A stretch of 64,000 nucleotides of DNA from Prevotella sp. (GTDB lineage: Bacteria; Bacteroidota; Bacteroidia; Bacteroidales; Bacteroidaceae). The translations under genes and the position numbers were made by a program. Positions 1 to 8,541 of the stretch are shown piece by piece. The stretch is from NCBI GenBank assembly GCA_017475265.1, contig JAFVFY010000027.1:62001-126000 (forward strand), given 5' to 3'. The notes beneath the pieces were generated by a model. That model did not search any database, had not been told where the DNA came from, and saw nothing but the letters and a program-made list of their open reading frames with translations. Positions within the stretch are counted from its first letter, which is position 1, and every line of letters starts with the position of its first letter.

Positions 1-1708
1 TGTCGTTCCAGAAGTCGTAGGTCTTGCGGTCGCTCTTCGTGTAGCTGTACTGGAACTGGTAACTGAATTGCAGGAAGGTAGACTTGGCGATAGGCTCGCT
101 GTAGGTTGCCTGCAGACTGTAGTCGTAGTTCTTCTGCGGGGTGAGGTTGTATCGGTTGGTCTGGTAGGTGCTGTCGCCGGTGAGCAGCTGGTAGAGGTTC
201 ACGAGGCTGTTGGAGAACTGCTGCGACGTGCCCTTGCTGTAGTTGGCCGTGGCACGCACGGTGATGTTACGCCCGGTGTTGCTCAGCTTTCGGTTGATTT
301 GCAGCGTGGTGCCCAGTCGCTTCGAGTCGCTGTAGTTCATTCCGCCGTTCAGTCGGTCGTTCACCACGAGTGAGGAGTCAACGCCCAGCATACGTGTCAC
401 CATGTCGCTGATGCTGTTCGTCCATGAGCTGTAGTTGTAGGGGTCGTCGCTGAAGGTGCCCGACTCCGACATGGAGCGTCCGTCGTTGGTGTTGTAGCTC
501 CACGTGGGGCGCATGTTGATGTTCCACATTGTGTCGGGGGTCCACTCGATGCGTCCCTGTGCGCTCCAGCTGTTCGAGCGCGAGTAGTTCTGGTTCATCG
601 ACTCTGAGAACGAGCCCACCTTGCTGACGAAGTTCTCCGTGGAGGAGTGCGACCAAGTGTCGCCGTCGCGGTGGTTCCATCTTACTGAGCCGTCGAGCAG
701 CAAACGGTCTGTCTTCTCGTAGTTCAGGTTCACTGAGGCCATCTTCGACGACTGCAGGCCGCTGCGGCCACCACCGCCGAAACGTCCGCCGAAGCCGCCG
801 CCTCCGAAGCCCATATCGTTAACGTTGTTGGCGTTGAGCATGGTGAAGACACGCAGACCGTCCTTCATCACGGCTCCCATGCCACGGCCGGTGTAGCGGT
901 CTTTCGTGCCTACGCCGGCGTCAATGTTGGCAAACATGCCTCGGTTCATACCAGCCCTCAGGCCGAAGTCGAGCACGGTGGTCTCGTTACCGTCATCGAT
1001 ACCGGTGATGCGGCTCAGGTCGCTCTTTTCGTCGTAGGTTCTGATGCGTTCCACAATGCTTGTCGGCAGGTTCTTCATGGCCGTCTGCGTGTCGCCGGTC
1101 ATGAACTCCTTGCCGTCCACTTTGATTTTCCTTACCTGCTTGCCGTTGATGGTGATACTGCCGTCGTCACCCACCTGTGCGCCGGGCAGACGCTTCACCA
1201 GTTCCTCGACGACCGAGCCCTCGGGAGTCTTGAACGCGTCTGCATTATAGATAACGGTGTCGCCCTTGGAGTATACGCGGGCCATGTTCTTCACCACCTC
1301 GGTGCCTTTCAGCATGATTGCATCGGTCTCGATGGTGAGAGTGCCCAGCTGCACGGGCTTGCCGCTGACGTTGATGCTGCGGTAGAGGGTCTTGTAGCCC
1401 ACGTAGGTGACGCGTACCAGGAAGTTACCGTCCTGCGGGGCAGTCATCTGGAAATCACCGTTGACATTGGTCACGGCATTGGTCACAATCGACGTGCTGT
1501 CGGTTTTGAGAAGGGCTATAGTGGCCTGAATGACGCCCTCTTGTTCGTCTTTGTCAATAACGTGGCCACTGATGGTGCGCTGAGCCAGCGCTCCACTAAA
1601 TGATAAATGAGAAATGATAAATAGGAGCAACACCCTGCCTAGGATGTGTCGTCCGGGGATTGTGAATCCCCTAAAGCACAGTCTGCTATTCGTTGTAGAA
1701 TTCATCAT
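1..1708 (-). CDS. Outer-membrane beta-barrel receptor with carboxypeptidase-regulatory-like N-terminus (3'-truncated by window edge)
   Basis: Reading the minus strand from an ATG pair at 1708/1705 gives an uninterrupted frame to the window edge, about 569 codons. It begins with a hydrophobic stretch ending LSFSGALAQ, a likely signal peptide. Next comes a carboxypeptidase-regulatory-like module (TISGHVIDKDEQEGVIQATI, then GDFQMTAPQDGNFLVRVTY) and a plug-like segment with VEELVKRLPGAQVGDDGSI and KVDGKEFMTGD. These are typical of the TonB-dependent/outer-membrane barrel family common in Bacteroidales. A glycine-rich run of GFGG/RFGG units (about 760-820) precedes the first predicted barrel strands. 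It lies 80 bp downstream of the TPR gene on the same strand and may be read from the same transcript. Family membership is fairly sure; the ligand is unknown and the C-terminus lies outside the window. Confidence 0.85.
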   Translation of the reverse strand, partial: MMNSTTNSRLCFRGFTIPGRHILGRVLLLFIISHLSFSGALAQRTISGHVIDKDEQEGVIQATIALLKTDSTSIVTNAVTNVNGDFQMTAPQDGNFLVRVTYVGYKTLYRSINVSGKPVQLGTLTIETDAIMLKGTEVVKNMARVYSKGDTVIYNADAFKTPEGSVVEELVKRLPGAQVGDDGSITINGKQVRKIKVDGKEFMTGDTQTAMKNLPTSIVERIRTYDEKSDLSRITGIDDGNETTVLDFGLRAGMNRGMFANIDAGVGTKDRYTGRGMGAVMKDGLRVFTMLNANNVNDMGFGGGGFGGRFGGGGRSGLQSSKMASVNLNYEKTDRLLLDGSVRWNHRDGDTWSHSSTENFVSKVGSFSESMNQNYSRSNSWSAQGRIEWTPDTMWNINMRPTWSYNTNDGRSMSESGTFSDDPYNYSSWTNSISDMVTRMLGVDSSLVVNDRLNGGMNYSDSKRLGTTLQINRKLSNTGRNITVRATANYSKGTSQQFSNSLVNLYQLLTGDSTYQTNRYNLTPQKNYDYSLQATYSEPIAKSTFLQFSYQFQYSYTKSDRKTYDFWND

Positions 1709-1788
1709 ATTATTGAAGTTTTATTAGTTTTCCGCTTCGTTTTGTGGTACACACAGTCCTTTGACGCACAATCATGGGAAAGGTTTAA

Positions 1789-3876
1789 TCACGGAGCAGA
1801 AATCCTCACATTTCGTTTGAGCACACTATAGGCGTCGTATAATCCCAACTCTCCTGCCTTGCTGAGGTCGGCACTGGCTTTCTCCTTCTCGTCGCCTTTG
1901 TTAAGGTGGCAGATGCCGCGATTGAAATAGGCCTCTGCCAGATTAGGCTCATATTGAAGAGCGGTAGTGAAGTCGTCGATGGCCTGTTGCAAGTTCTCCC
2001 GGCGGGCTTGTATGCACCCTCTATTATAATAAAGGTACGCGTTATGCGGGCGCAGCTCCAGGGCGTGGTTCAGGTCGGCGAGCACGCTGGCAGTTACCAG
2101 TTCGGTGTTGGCACCTTCACTAGCCTGGAAGAGGCTGATGTGTGCCTGGCAGACAGCTCGCTGCCACAGGGCGAGCACTGACATGGAGTCTATCTGAAGG
2201 TAGGTGGAGAGGTCGTCGATGGCCTGCTGGTTGTCTCGTATCACGGAGTATGCCACGGCTCGCAACAGCAGGTTACGGGTGGCATGGTCAGTGTCGTGGG
2301 AGTTGTTAATGGCTGTGGTGAGCGAGTCGATATAGAGGAAATAGCGCGATGACATCTCGTCAGACAAGGTAGGATGGCCACAGACCACATAGACAGGACG
2401 ATATAATTTACTATTTAACGATTTACTATTTACGATTTGATTTAACGATTTACTATTTAAGATTTGATTTAACGATTTACTATTTACGATTTGATTTGAC
2501 GATTTACTATTTACGATTTGGAACCCCTGGCTCTGGTTCAGGGCGTCGACATCGCGGTCGAAGGCAATGTTGGCGCGCACCTCGTTGTGGGGCTTCTCCA
2601 TGGAGAGGGTGAACATGGGTTGCAGTTCTAGCTCCACCTTGCGGTTCTGCACACGGCCTCGGTAGTCGTTCTTGTATTCGCGTTCAGGATCCTGCTGGTC
2701 TTCTACCACTAGCTGGTTATACTTCTCCAGGTCCTCGTCGCTGCGCTTGCGCATCTTGTCAGGGTCGAGGCGCGGCTGCGTGCCATAGAGGTGCTTGTAG
2801 AGACGTGCCTTGTAGACGGTGAACTCGTCCTGCTCGGCCTTCTTCGTCATGCCCAGACGACGGTAGCAGGCGGCACGGAACTCCAGTCCCGTCCAGAAGT
2901 TGGGAAACTCGTCGATGACCTTCGAATAGTCTCGGATGGCAGCGTGCAGGTCGCCCGTCTTGTCGAGCAGCACGGCACGGTTGAAGAGCGCGAGCATATT
3001 GTCGGGCTCCAGACGCAACACGAAGTCGAAATCGGTGATGGCACGGTTGTCATCGCCCACTTGGGCACGCAGCAGTCCACGGTTGTAGTGACCGAGGAAG
3101 TTGTTCGGCTCTAGGTCGAGGGCCATGTCATAGTCGGCCATCGCTCCCCGCAGGTTGTTCTGGTGGAAACGGGCAAGTGCGCGGTTGATGTAGTAACCGC
3201 CGCGCTTTGGCAGCAGGTGGATGGCGTGGTTCAGCTGTTCCTCGGCTTCCGGCCACTGCTCCTGTGAGAGGCTAATGATGCTGCGTGCCGCCCATGTCTG
3301 CCCGTCGTAGGGGTCGATGTCGAGACTCTTCTGTAGCGACTCGATGGCCTTCACGGTGTCCTCCTGCTGCAGGTAGACGTCGGCACGCATGGCCCAGGCA
3401 CTGGCATACTGGCTCCAGCGGGCCTGTATGGTGTCCAGCTCTGCCAAGGCTGCCTCATACTCCTTGTTCTGGATGTGACAGAGCACACGGTTGTGCCACA
3501 GGCCACGGTTCTCAGGGTCGTAGCGCAGGGCGCGGCTGTAGTCGCCGATGGCCTCTGTGTATTTCTTCTGTTGTATGCGGGTGAGCCCCCGCAACTCGTA
3601 GATGTTCACCACGTAGGGATTCCTTTGCAGAGCCTCCGAACAGTCGCGCTCCGCACCGGCATAGTCCTCCAGGTAGTACTTGGCAACACCACGGAAGAAC
3701 CACGGCTCATAGAGATAAGGCTTTGCCTGGATGGCCTGGTTGAAATACTGCATCGACAACACATAGTCCTCATAGAACAGCGCCGACCGTCCTATCATCA
3801 CCAGCCTGTCGGTGTTGTACTGTGCCAGGCAGCGCACCGCCGACACCAGGAGTATCATCGCCAGTATCTTCTTCAC
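1789..3876 (-). CDS. Secreted tetratricopeptide-repeat protein
   Basis: The 695-residue product starts with a clear signal peptide (MKKILAMILLVSAVRCLAQ). About a dozen TPR units follow, for example the AIGDYSRALRYDPEN, AMADYDMALDLEPNN and AIDDFTTALQYEPNL types, in an N-terminal block (residues ~20-350) and a C-terminal block (~510-690). The blocks are separated by a charged linker that contains a 9-residue tandem repeat (NQIVNSKSL-like, four copies) encoded by a 27-bp DNA repeat. TPR proteins act as protein-protein scaffolds; the periplasmic partner here is unknown. The start is 20 bp after the stop of the DUF3857 gene, so the two are probably co-transcribed. The linker repeat looks like a recent in-frame insertion. 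Confidence 0.88.
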   Translation of the reverse strand: MKKILAMILLVSAVRCLAQYNTDRLVMIGRSALFYEDYVLSMQYFNQAIQAKPYLYEPWFFRGVAKYYLEDYAGAERDCSEALQRNPYVVNIYELRGLTRIQQKKYTEAIGDYSRALRYDPENRGLWHNRVLCHIQNKEYEAALAELDTIQARWSQYASAWAMRADVYLQQEDTVKAIESLQKSLDIDPYDGQTWAARSIISLSQEQWPEAEEQLNHAIHLLPKRGGYYINRALARFHQNNLRGAMADYDMALDLEPNNFLGHYNRGLLRAQVGDDNRAITDFDFVLRLEPDNMLALFNRAVLLDKTGDLHAAIRDYSKVIDEFPNFWTGLEFRAACYRRLGMTKKAEQDEFTVYKARLYKHLYGTQPRLDPDKMRKRSDEDLEKYNQLVVEDQQDPEREYKNDYRGRVQNRKVELELQPMFTLSMEKPHNEVRANIAFDRDVDALNQSQGFQIVNSKSSNQIVNSKSLNQILNSKSLNQIVNSKSLNSKLYRPVYVVCGHPTLSDEMSSRYFLYIDSLTTAINNSHDTDHATRNLLLRAVAYSVIRDNQQAIDDLSTYLQIDSMSVLALWQRAVCQAHISLFQASEGANTELVTASVLADLNHALELRPHNAYLYYNRGCIQARRENLQQAIDDFTTALQYEPNLAEAYFNRGICHLNKGDEKEKASADLSKAGELGLYDAYSVLKRNVRISAP
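2402..2520. repeat. 27-bp tandem repeat inside the TPR gene
   Basis: About four copies of an A/T-rich 27-bp unit built from shorter near-repeats (TTTACTA, TTTACGA, TTTGATT). The unit length is a multiple of three, so each copy adds nine residues (NQIVNSKSL-like) to the TPR protein without changing frame. Composition is far more A/T-rich than the surrounding coding DNA. Confidence 0.9.
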
Positions 3877-3896
3877 ATTCGCCGCGAAGTTGTTTT

Positions 3897-4826
3897 CTAC
3901 TTGACCCTCAGATGTGTGCTGCCTTCTGGCAAATAGGCCGGAAGGGTGACATTGGGCATGGCAATCTTGCTGGTGAAGTTGGCAACCTCCTCGTCTTCAG
4001 GAAGGATATAGTCGCCAATAATCTTGTAGTGATTAGTGGGACACGTCTTACCCTTCTTCAGGTCTGCTCTGTTGGTGTCGTATGCCAATTGGCCAACCTC
4101 TACGCTCGACTTGATGAGCTTGTTGATGGGAGCGTTCATGTTGAACTGCAAGATGGCGGGAACATCTATGTCGCACGCTGAATGTACTGTCGGGATAGAC
4201 TCCTGGAACACCCAGTCATAGAGAAAGGCTGGCCGGGTGCTGGTGATGTTGTATTGGTATTCGATGATGCTGCCCGGCTGTACATCGGGCACGACCACGT
4301 GCAATACCGCATAGTTGTCGTCAACACGTTCCCTGACGAAAGCATCGGTGTCGACATTCCTTTTCTCCACCTTTCCCTTCTCGTTCTTGGTGAAAACCTT
4401 AATCTTCAAGTCCTTCAGCTCATCGTTGTTGACAATCTTATAATTATCGCCATTATAGTATGTGATGTCAATATTAGCGTGGCCGGCACCTTCGGGCTTC
4501 AGAATCTTGGTGCGGAGCCTGACCTCGTATTTCACCAGGATATTGCTGTCATCAATCTGGTTCTTACCATAATCCATCAGATTGTCAGTACTGAGGTCTG
4601 AGTCTGACTGATTGTTGTTGAACAGCTGGTCAGAAAGCTGATACGTCACTTTCATCGTCTTACACAGGATGATGGCATCGGCATTGATGGCATCGCCCCA
4701 GCCGTTGAAGTCCCATTCCAGGTTCGACGGCTTACCGAATTTCTCATTAGGCAACTGTGCATACGCCATACTTCCGCATGCAAAGAATGTTGCAAGCAAT
4801 AATACTTTCGCAATAGAAGATTTCAT
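3897..4826 (-). CDS. DUF3857-domain secreted protein, short form
   Basis: The 309-residue product has a signal peptide (KVLLLATFFACGSMAYA) and then a DUF3857-type beta-rich region with FVRERVDDNYAVLHVVVPDV, GSIIEYQYNITSTRP and DWVFQESIPTVHS. Bacteroidota proteins with DUF3857 are usually about 600-650 residues with a transglutaminase-like core after this domain. Here translation stops after LPAYLPEGSTHLRVK, so the enzymatic half is absent. An upstream TTG could start six bases earlier; the ATG at 4826 is preferred. It sits between the CotH gene (31 bp upstream) and the TPR gene (20 bp downstream), all on the minus strand, suggesting one envelope-related operon. Function is unknown. Confidence 0.8.
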   Translation of the reverse strand: MKSSIAKVLLLATFFACGSMAYAQLPNEKFGKPSNLEWDFNGWGDAINADAIILCKTMKVTYQLSDQLFNNNQSDSDLSTDNLMDYGKNQIDDSNILVKYEVRLRTKILKPEGAGHANIDITYYNGDNYKIVNNDELKDLKIKVFTKNEKGKVEKRNVDTDAFVRERVDDNYAVLHVVVPDVQPGSIIEYQYNITSTRPAFLYDWVFQESIPTVHSACDIDVPAILQFNMNAPINKLIKSSVEVGQLAYDTNRADLKKGKTCPTNHYKIIGDYILPEDEEVANFTSKIAMPNVTLPAYLPEGSTHLRVK

Positions 4827-4857
4827 AATCAATTAAGGGATTAAAGGGATAAAGGAG

Positions 4858-7800
4858 TTATTTTCCAGCCATGATGCTGATGATATTCGAGATGTCGGCG
4901 ACATCGACTGTTCCGTCGCCGTTCACATCGGCGCGAGCCACAGTAGTTCCTGTCACATCTCCAGCCATGACTGAGACGACGGCAGAAACGTCGGCCACGT
5001 CTACCACTCCATCGCCGTTCACGTCGCCGTTGAGCAGTATTGCAGACGTAGCGTAGCTCGATGTGATGTTTGCCTTGGCAATGGTGGGGACGTTCATGGT
5101 GAAGATGTCGTCGCAGCCGTCGGGATAGCGTCCGGCGGTCTCGTCGCCCTTCATGGGACCGTAGACGAAGTGGTCGGTCCATGACTCATCGGCAGCGGTG
5201 AGCATGAGCTCGTCACCCTCGGCAGCAAGCTTGAAGGAAGCGTGGACCTGTGCCAGCGGCTCGCGCTGGTCACACCAGATGATGAGGTAGCCATGAGGCG
5301 GGATGACGGTTCCCCCCTGGCTCTGCCATCCGAGGGGTGTGTATCCCCACAGGTCCTCTGGTGTGAAGAGGGGAGCCTCGATTTGGTATTTATGAGGCTT
5401 TTCAGGGTTGTCGGTGAGGTACATTCCTTCCACGTCGATGGGTTCGTCGGTGGTGTTGTAGAGTTCCACCCAGTCGCTACGCTTGAAGTATTCGTTAACG
5501 TAGATGTCGTTGGAAGCGCTGACCTCGTTGATTCGTACTGGTGCCCCAGTTTCTGTTACGGGCGAGAAGACGGCGGTGAGGCTGACGTCGGTGCCTGCGG
5601 GCAGGCTGAATGTGGGATTGGTGGAGACAATGTCGGAACCCTTCTTCCATCCTACGAATGTATAGCCGCAGGGGGCCTTTGCCTCGAGCTTTACGGGAGA
5701 GAAGAGATAACCGTCGAACAATGACCATTTACCATTGTCCTTTGAAGTGGTACCTGTGGGCACGGCGATGCCGTTGATAAAGAGGGCTGACCCCTCGGTG
5801 TCGGAATAGAGTTTGACTTTTTTCCTGACAGAGGTGCTGAGCTCCATCTGCGAGAAATGCTTCATGTAATTCGTCATCTTGTTGGCGCGGTCCTCCAGCT
5901 TTTCCCTGATAGTGTTGGCGGCGCGGTCGGGGTCGTGACCATCGTTAATGCCCTGCTGCTTCATCAGCTGGGTCATGGGCTTCACGTTGGCCAGCAGTTC
6001 ATCGACAATCTCCCCGGCACGTGTAGGCTCAAAGACGCTACCGCCCACGATGCAGAAGGTGTCGATAAACTTACGGCGATATTCGTCGTGGGTCAGCAGG
6101 TTCAGGAAGAATTGCACGAATTCCTCGTTTAATTTGCCGCCGTTACGGAATTTGTAGAAGAAAGTAAAAGGATTGTCGTCATCGTCGTTTATTCCTCTGA
6201 GGTCGAAGGCATAATCAAGGTCGAAGCTGACAAAACGGTATCGACCGTCGTGCTGGCTACGGTAGGCCTTGAGGTTGTTGTCGGGCCAGTCGGTGTTGTC
6301 GAGGTACATCGTGCAGGCCATATAGTTGGTAAACTCGTCGATGTCGAGCAGTGTCTTCAGTTCGTCGTAAGCCCCTTCTTCGTTGATGTTTTCGCCCAGC
6401 TCGAAGATGCGCTGGAGCACCTCGTCGGTGCCGTTCTTCATCTCGAGGTTCTCAAAGGCATCGAGCTCCTCGTCATCGTAGCCCCAGTTGGCGTATGCGA
6501 ACTTGTCGTTGTTAGGTTCGCGCAGGTTGAGCACGCCGCGCAGTTCGCCGTTGACATACTCAATGACAGGCTGGCAGGACTGCACGTCAAGGTCGATGCA
6601 CGAACGCTGTATGATGGTCTCCAGGGCGGGGTCCATGAATCGTGCGTTGTGTGTCCACACGTCATTACCGCCATTACGTACCAGTAGGGTCTTGTTACGT
6701 ATATAGGGCTTCTGGGGGAAGAAGGAAAAGTCGAATTGGTTCTGGCCATCGAACATCTTGTTGGACTTCAGCTTGAACGAACGGAAACGCTGCGAGCGGG
6801 TCCATCCACCAGAAACAGAGATGTTTACGTCCTGGTTGAAAAGCATCTCACCCTCGGACGAGAGAAGGCTGAAGTTCACGGGACGGTCCCACGGCTGGTT
6901 GTAGTTGCGTGGCCAGTCCTGTCCGTTGCCAGTCTTGCCGTTGGTGCCGTCGCCGTCGCAGTCGATGCCTGTCTTCGGGTCGGTGAAGTAGCTCTTATTG
7001 CCCACGATGCTGACGACGGGCAGGGTGTACTTGTTGCTGGTCTTGATGTAGCTGCGGGTGACGGGCACACTGGGCAGGAAGCCATCCTGGAAGAGACGCA
7101 CGGTGAGGGCGGTGGTCTTTGAGAAGGTGAACTTTCCATCCTTGCTCTCCTTACTGGTCTCTGCAACCTGCCCGTCGCCGGTGTAGAGCTCCCACGACAC
7201 ATCGTCGAAGTAGAAATTGTTCTCCTGCTTGTCAGCGTTCAAGTTGAAGGCGATGGTCTGCATGTCCTCGACCGTCTCTTCGCCTCCCCACCACCAGCCA
7301 CCGCCGCCTTGCTTGCCAACCTGGTCGTCGGTGATGGTGCCTTCGTAGGTAATTTCCTGCCACTCATTGGTGACATTGTAGCTGCCGTCGAGGAAGCTCC
7401 AATATATATAATTATGTGGCGTTGTGTGTGTCTGAACCGTGATGCGCGCAGCCTTTTCGGCACGTACCTTCATACTGAAGCGATACCTTTCTCCCGAGCG
7501 CCAGATGTGGCCAGGGGTGTAGACAAAGAGCTGTGCGTCCCAGTCGTTTTCAGGGTTCTCGATGGCGTGTACTCGGATGCCCCTGCTACCGTTATAGCCC
7601 ACACCGTCTACGATTCGTCCCTCATCGCCGTCACCACCGGCATCGCGACTGATAAGGCTACTGGCATCGTCGCCCTCGCAGTCACCGTTTATGATGTAGT
7701 CAACCCATTCGGGTATGTCATCTTGCTCTACTGGTGCCGTCGGTATGCTGCCGTCGGTGGTGTACATCAGCTTGGCACCGCTGGGAATATTGACGCTGAC

Positions 7801-8319
7801 GCTCACGGAGCTGTTGAAGAGACAGCTCCCTTTGTCTACCACGGGGGCATCGAGGCGTTTGTCGGCAAAGATGGCGGTGGCGTTAGTGGCACCAGGCGTG
7901 GCGATGGCCGTCCATCCCCATTCGTCATTACCATCGGTCTTGCGGGCCCACGACGTGCGGCTCTTGGCTTCTGGATAGTCAGCACTACACAGCTCTTCGC
8001 TGCCGTCACTAAGGATGATGGTACCACCGTCGCAGTCGAGCTTGAAAGTGGCCTGTGTGTCCAGAATCTCGTTGGACCCCATCCATACGACCTTGAAGCC
8101 CTTGGCGGGAACGCTGCCCACGCCTGTGGGTATCTTCCAACGCTTCAGGTTGGTGGCATCGTCACTCAGGTAAAGCCCGCCAAGGTCAACGGCTTCATCG
8201 CTGGGATTATAGATTTCTATCCAACTGTCGAAATTTGTGGCGGGACTCATCACCTCACCCACGTTAGCGGCCATCAGTTCGTTGATGACCAGTACTGCTG
8301 TTGCCAATTCGTTAATCAT
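4858..8319 (-). CDS. CotH-family surface protein with lamin-tail, carbohydrate-binding-like and dockerin-like domains
   Basis: The 1153-residue product reads as a modular extracellular protein: lamin-tail domain (residues ~10-110); a chitobiase-C-terminal-like segment (~150-200); a carbohydrate-binding-module-like beta-sandwich (~205-375, starting IINGDCEGDDASS); a CotH domain (~430-840, with NTDWPDNNLKAY and FVSFDLDYAFDL, the atypical-kinase metal-binding region); a VGWKKGSD-type repeat; a second lamin-tail domain (~905-1070); and two dockerin-like calcium repeats (DVNGDGVVDVADVS, DVNGDGTVDVADIS) at the C-terminus. CotH proteins can phosphorylate other proteins; lamin-tail/CotH/dockerin combinations suggest polysaccharide or surface assembly work. 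No normal signal peptide is visible, and an in-frame stop lies just upstream. It is the first gene of a likely operon with the DUF3857 and TPR genes. Confidence 0.85.
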   Translation of the reverse strand: MINELATAVLVINELMAANVGEVMSPATNFDSWIEIYNPSDEAVDLGGLYLSDDATNLKRWKIPTGVGSVPAKGFKVVWMGSNEILDTQATFKLDCDGGTIILSDGSEELCSADYPEAKSRTSWARKTDGNDEWGWTAIATPGATNATAIFADKRLDAPVVDKGSCLFNSSVSVSVNIPSGAKLMYTTDGSIPTAPVEQDDIPEWVDYIINGDCEGDDASSLISRDAGGDGDEGRIVDGVGYNGSRGIRVHAIENPENDWDAQLFVYTPGHIWRSGERYRFSMKVRAEKAARITVQTHTTPHNYIYWSFLDGSYNVTNEWQEITYEGTITDDQVGKQGGGGWWWGGEETVEDMQTIAFNLNADKQENNFYFDDVSWELYTGDGQVAETSKESKDGKFTFSKTTALTVRLFQDGFLPSVPVTRSYIKTSNKYTLPVVSIVGNKSYFTDPKTGIDCDGDGTNGKTGNGQDWPRNYNQPWDRPVNFSLLSSEGEMLFNQDVNISVSGGWTRSQRFRSFKLKSNKMFDGQNQFDFSFFPQKPYIRNKTLLVRNGGNDVWTHNARFMDPALETIIQRSCIDLDVQSCQPVIEYVNGELRGVLNLREPNNDKFAYANWGYDDEELDAFENLEMKNGTDEVLQRIFELGENINEEGAYDELKTLLDIDEFTNYMACTMYLDNTDWPDNNLKAYRSQHDGRYRFVSFDLDYAFDLRGINDDDDNPFTFFYKFRNGGKLNEEFVQFFLNLLTHDEYRRKFIDTFCIVGGSVFEPTRAGEIVDELLANVKPMTQLMKQQGINDGHDPDRAANTIREKLEDRANKMTNYMKHFSQMELSTSVRKKVKLYSDTEGSALFINGIAVPTGTTSKDNGKWSLFDGYLFSPVKLEAKAPCGYTFVGWKKGSDIVSTNPTFSLPAGTDVSLTAVFSPVTETGAPVRINEVSASNDIYVNEYFKRSDWVELYNTTDEPIDVEGMYLTDNPEKPHKYQIEAPLFTPEDLWGYTPLGWQSQGGTVIPPHGYLIIWCDQREPLAQVHASFKLAAEGDELMLTAADESWTDHFVYGPMKGDETAGRYPDGCDDIFTMNVPTIAKANITSSYATSAILLNGDVNGDGVVDVADVSAVVSVMAGDVTGTTVARADVNGDGTVDVADISNIISIMAGK

Positions 8320-8364
8320 AAATTTTGTAGAATATTGTTCAGTGTCTCAGTTTTTAATGGCGTG

Positions 8365-8372
8365 CAAAGGTA
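8365..8372 (-). promoter_or_regulatory. Candidate -7 element for the CotH operon
   Basis: TACCTTTG on the minus strand, matching the Bacteroidota TAnnTTTG consensus, about 45 bp before the CotH start. No TTTG sits at the expected -33 distance, so this is a half-match. Confidence 0.45.
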
Positions 8373-8491
8373 CGAATAATCCTTAATATATTAATGTTAT
8401 TTGTTACAAAAAGGTATTAATAATCCTATTTCTGTGACAATAGTGAAAGAAAAAGAAACAAAAGACATGGGACAATGTCGCTTTTTCTCCG

Positions 8492-8499
8492 TAATTTTG
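8492..8499 (+). promoter_or_regulatory. Candidate -7 element for the esterase pair
   Basis: TAATTTTG matches TAnnTTTG and lies about 40 bp before the chosen ATG of the carboxylesterase. It supports starting that gene at 8542 instead of at the upstream ATG at 8401, which would lie before the promoter. The -33 element is weak. Confidence 0.5.
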
Positions 8500-8541
8500 T
8501 GCCCAATTAGACACATTAATAAACCTAAAACCAAAAGTAAC

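Noticed and set aside
7309..8379. 356-codon plus-strand frame opposite the CotH gene
   Set aside because: No recognisable motif; the CotH, lamin-tail and carbohydrate-binding-like domains on the other strand explain the sequence.
8401..8541. N-terminal extension of the carboxylesterase
   Set aside because: The upstream ATG lies before the -7 element and would bury the lipoprotein signal peptide, so 8542 is used.
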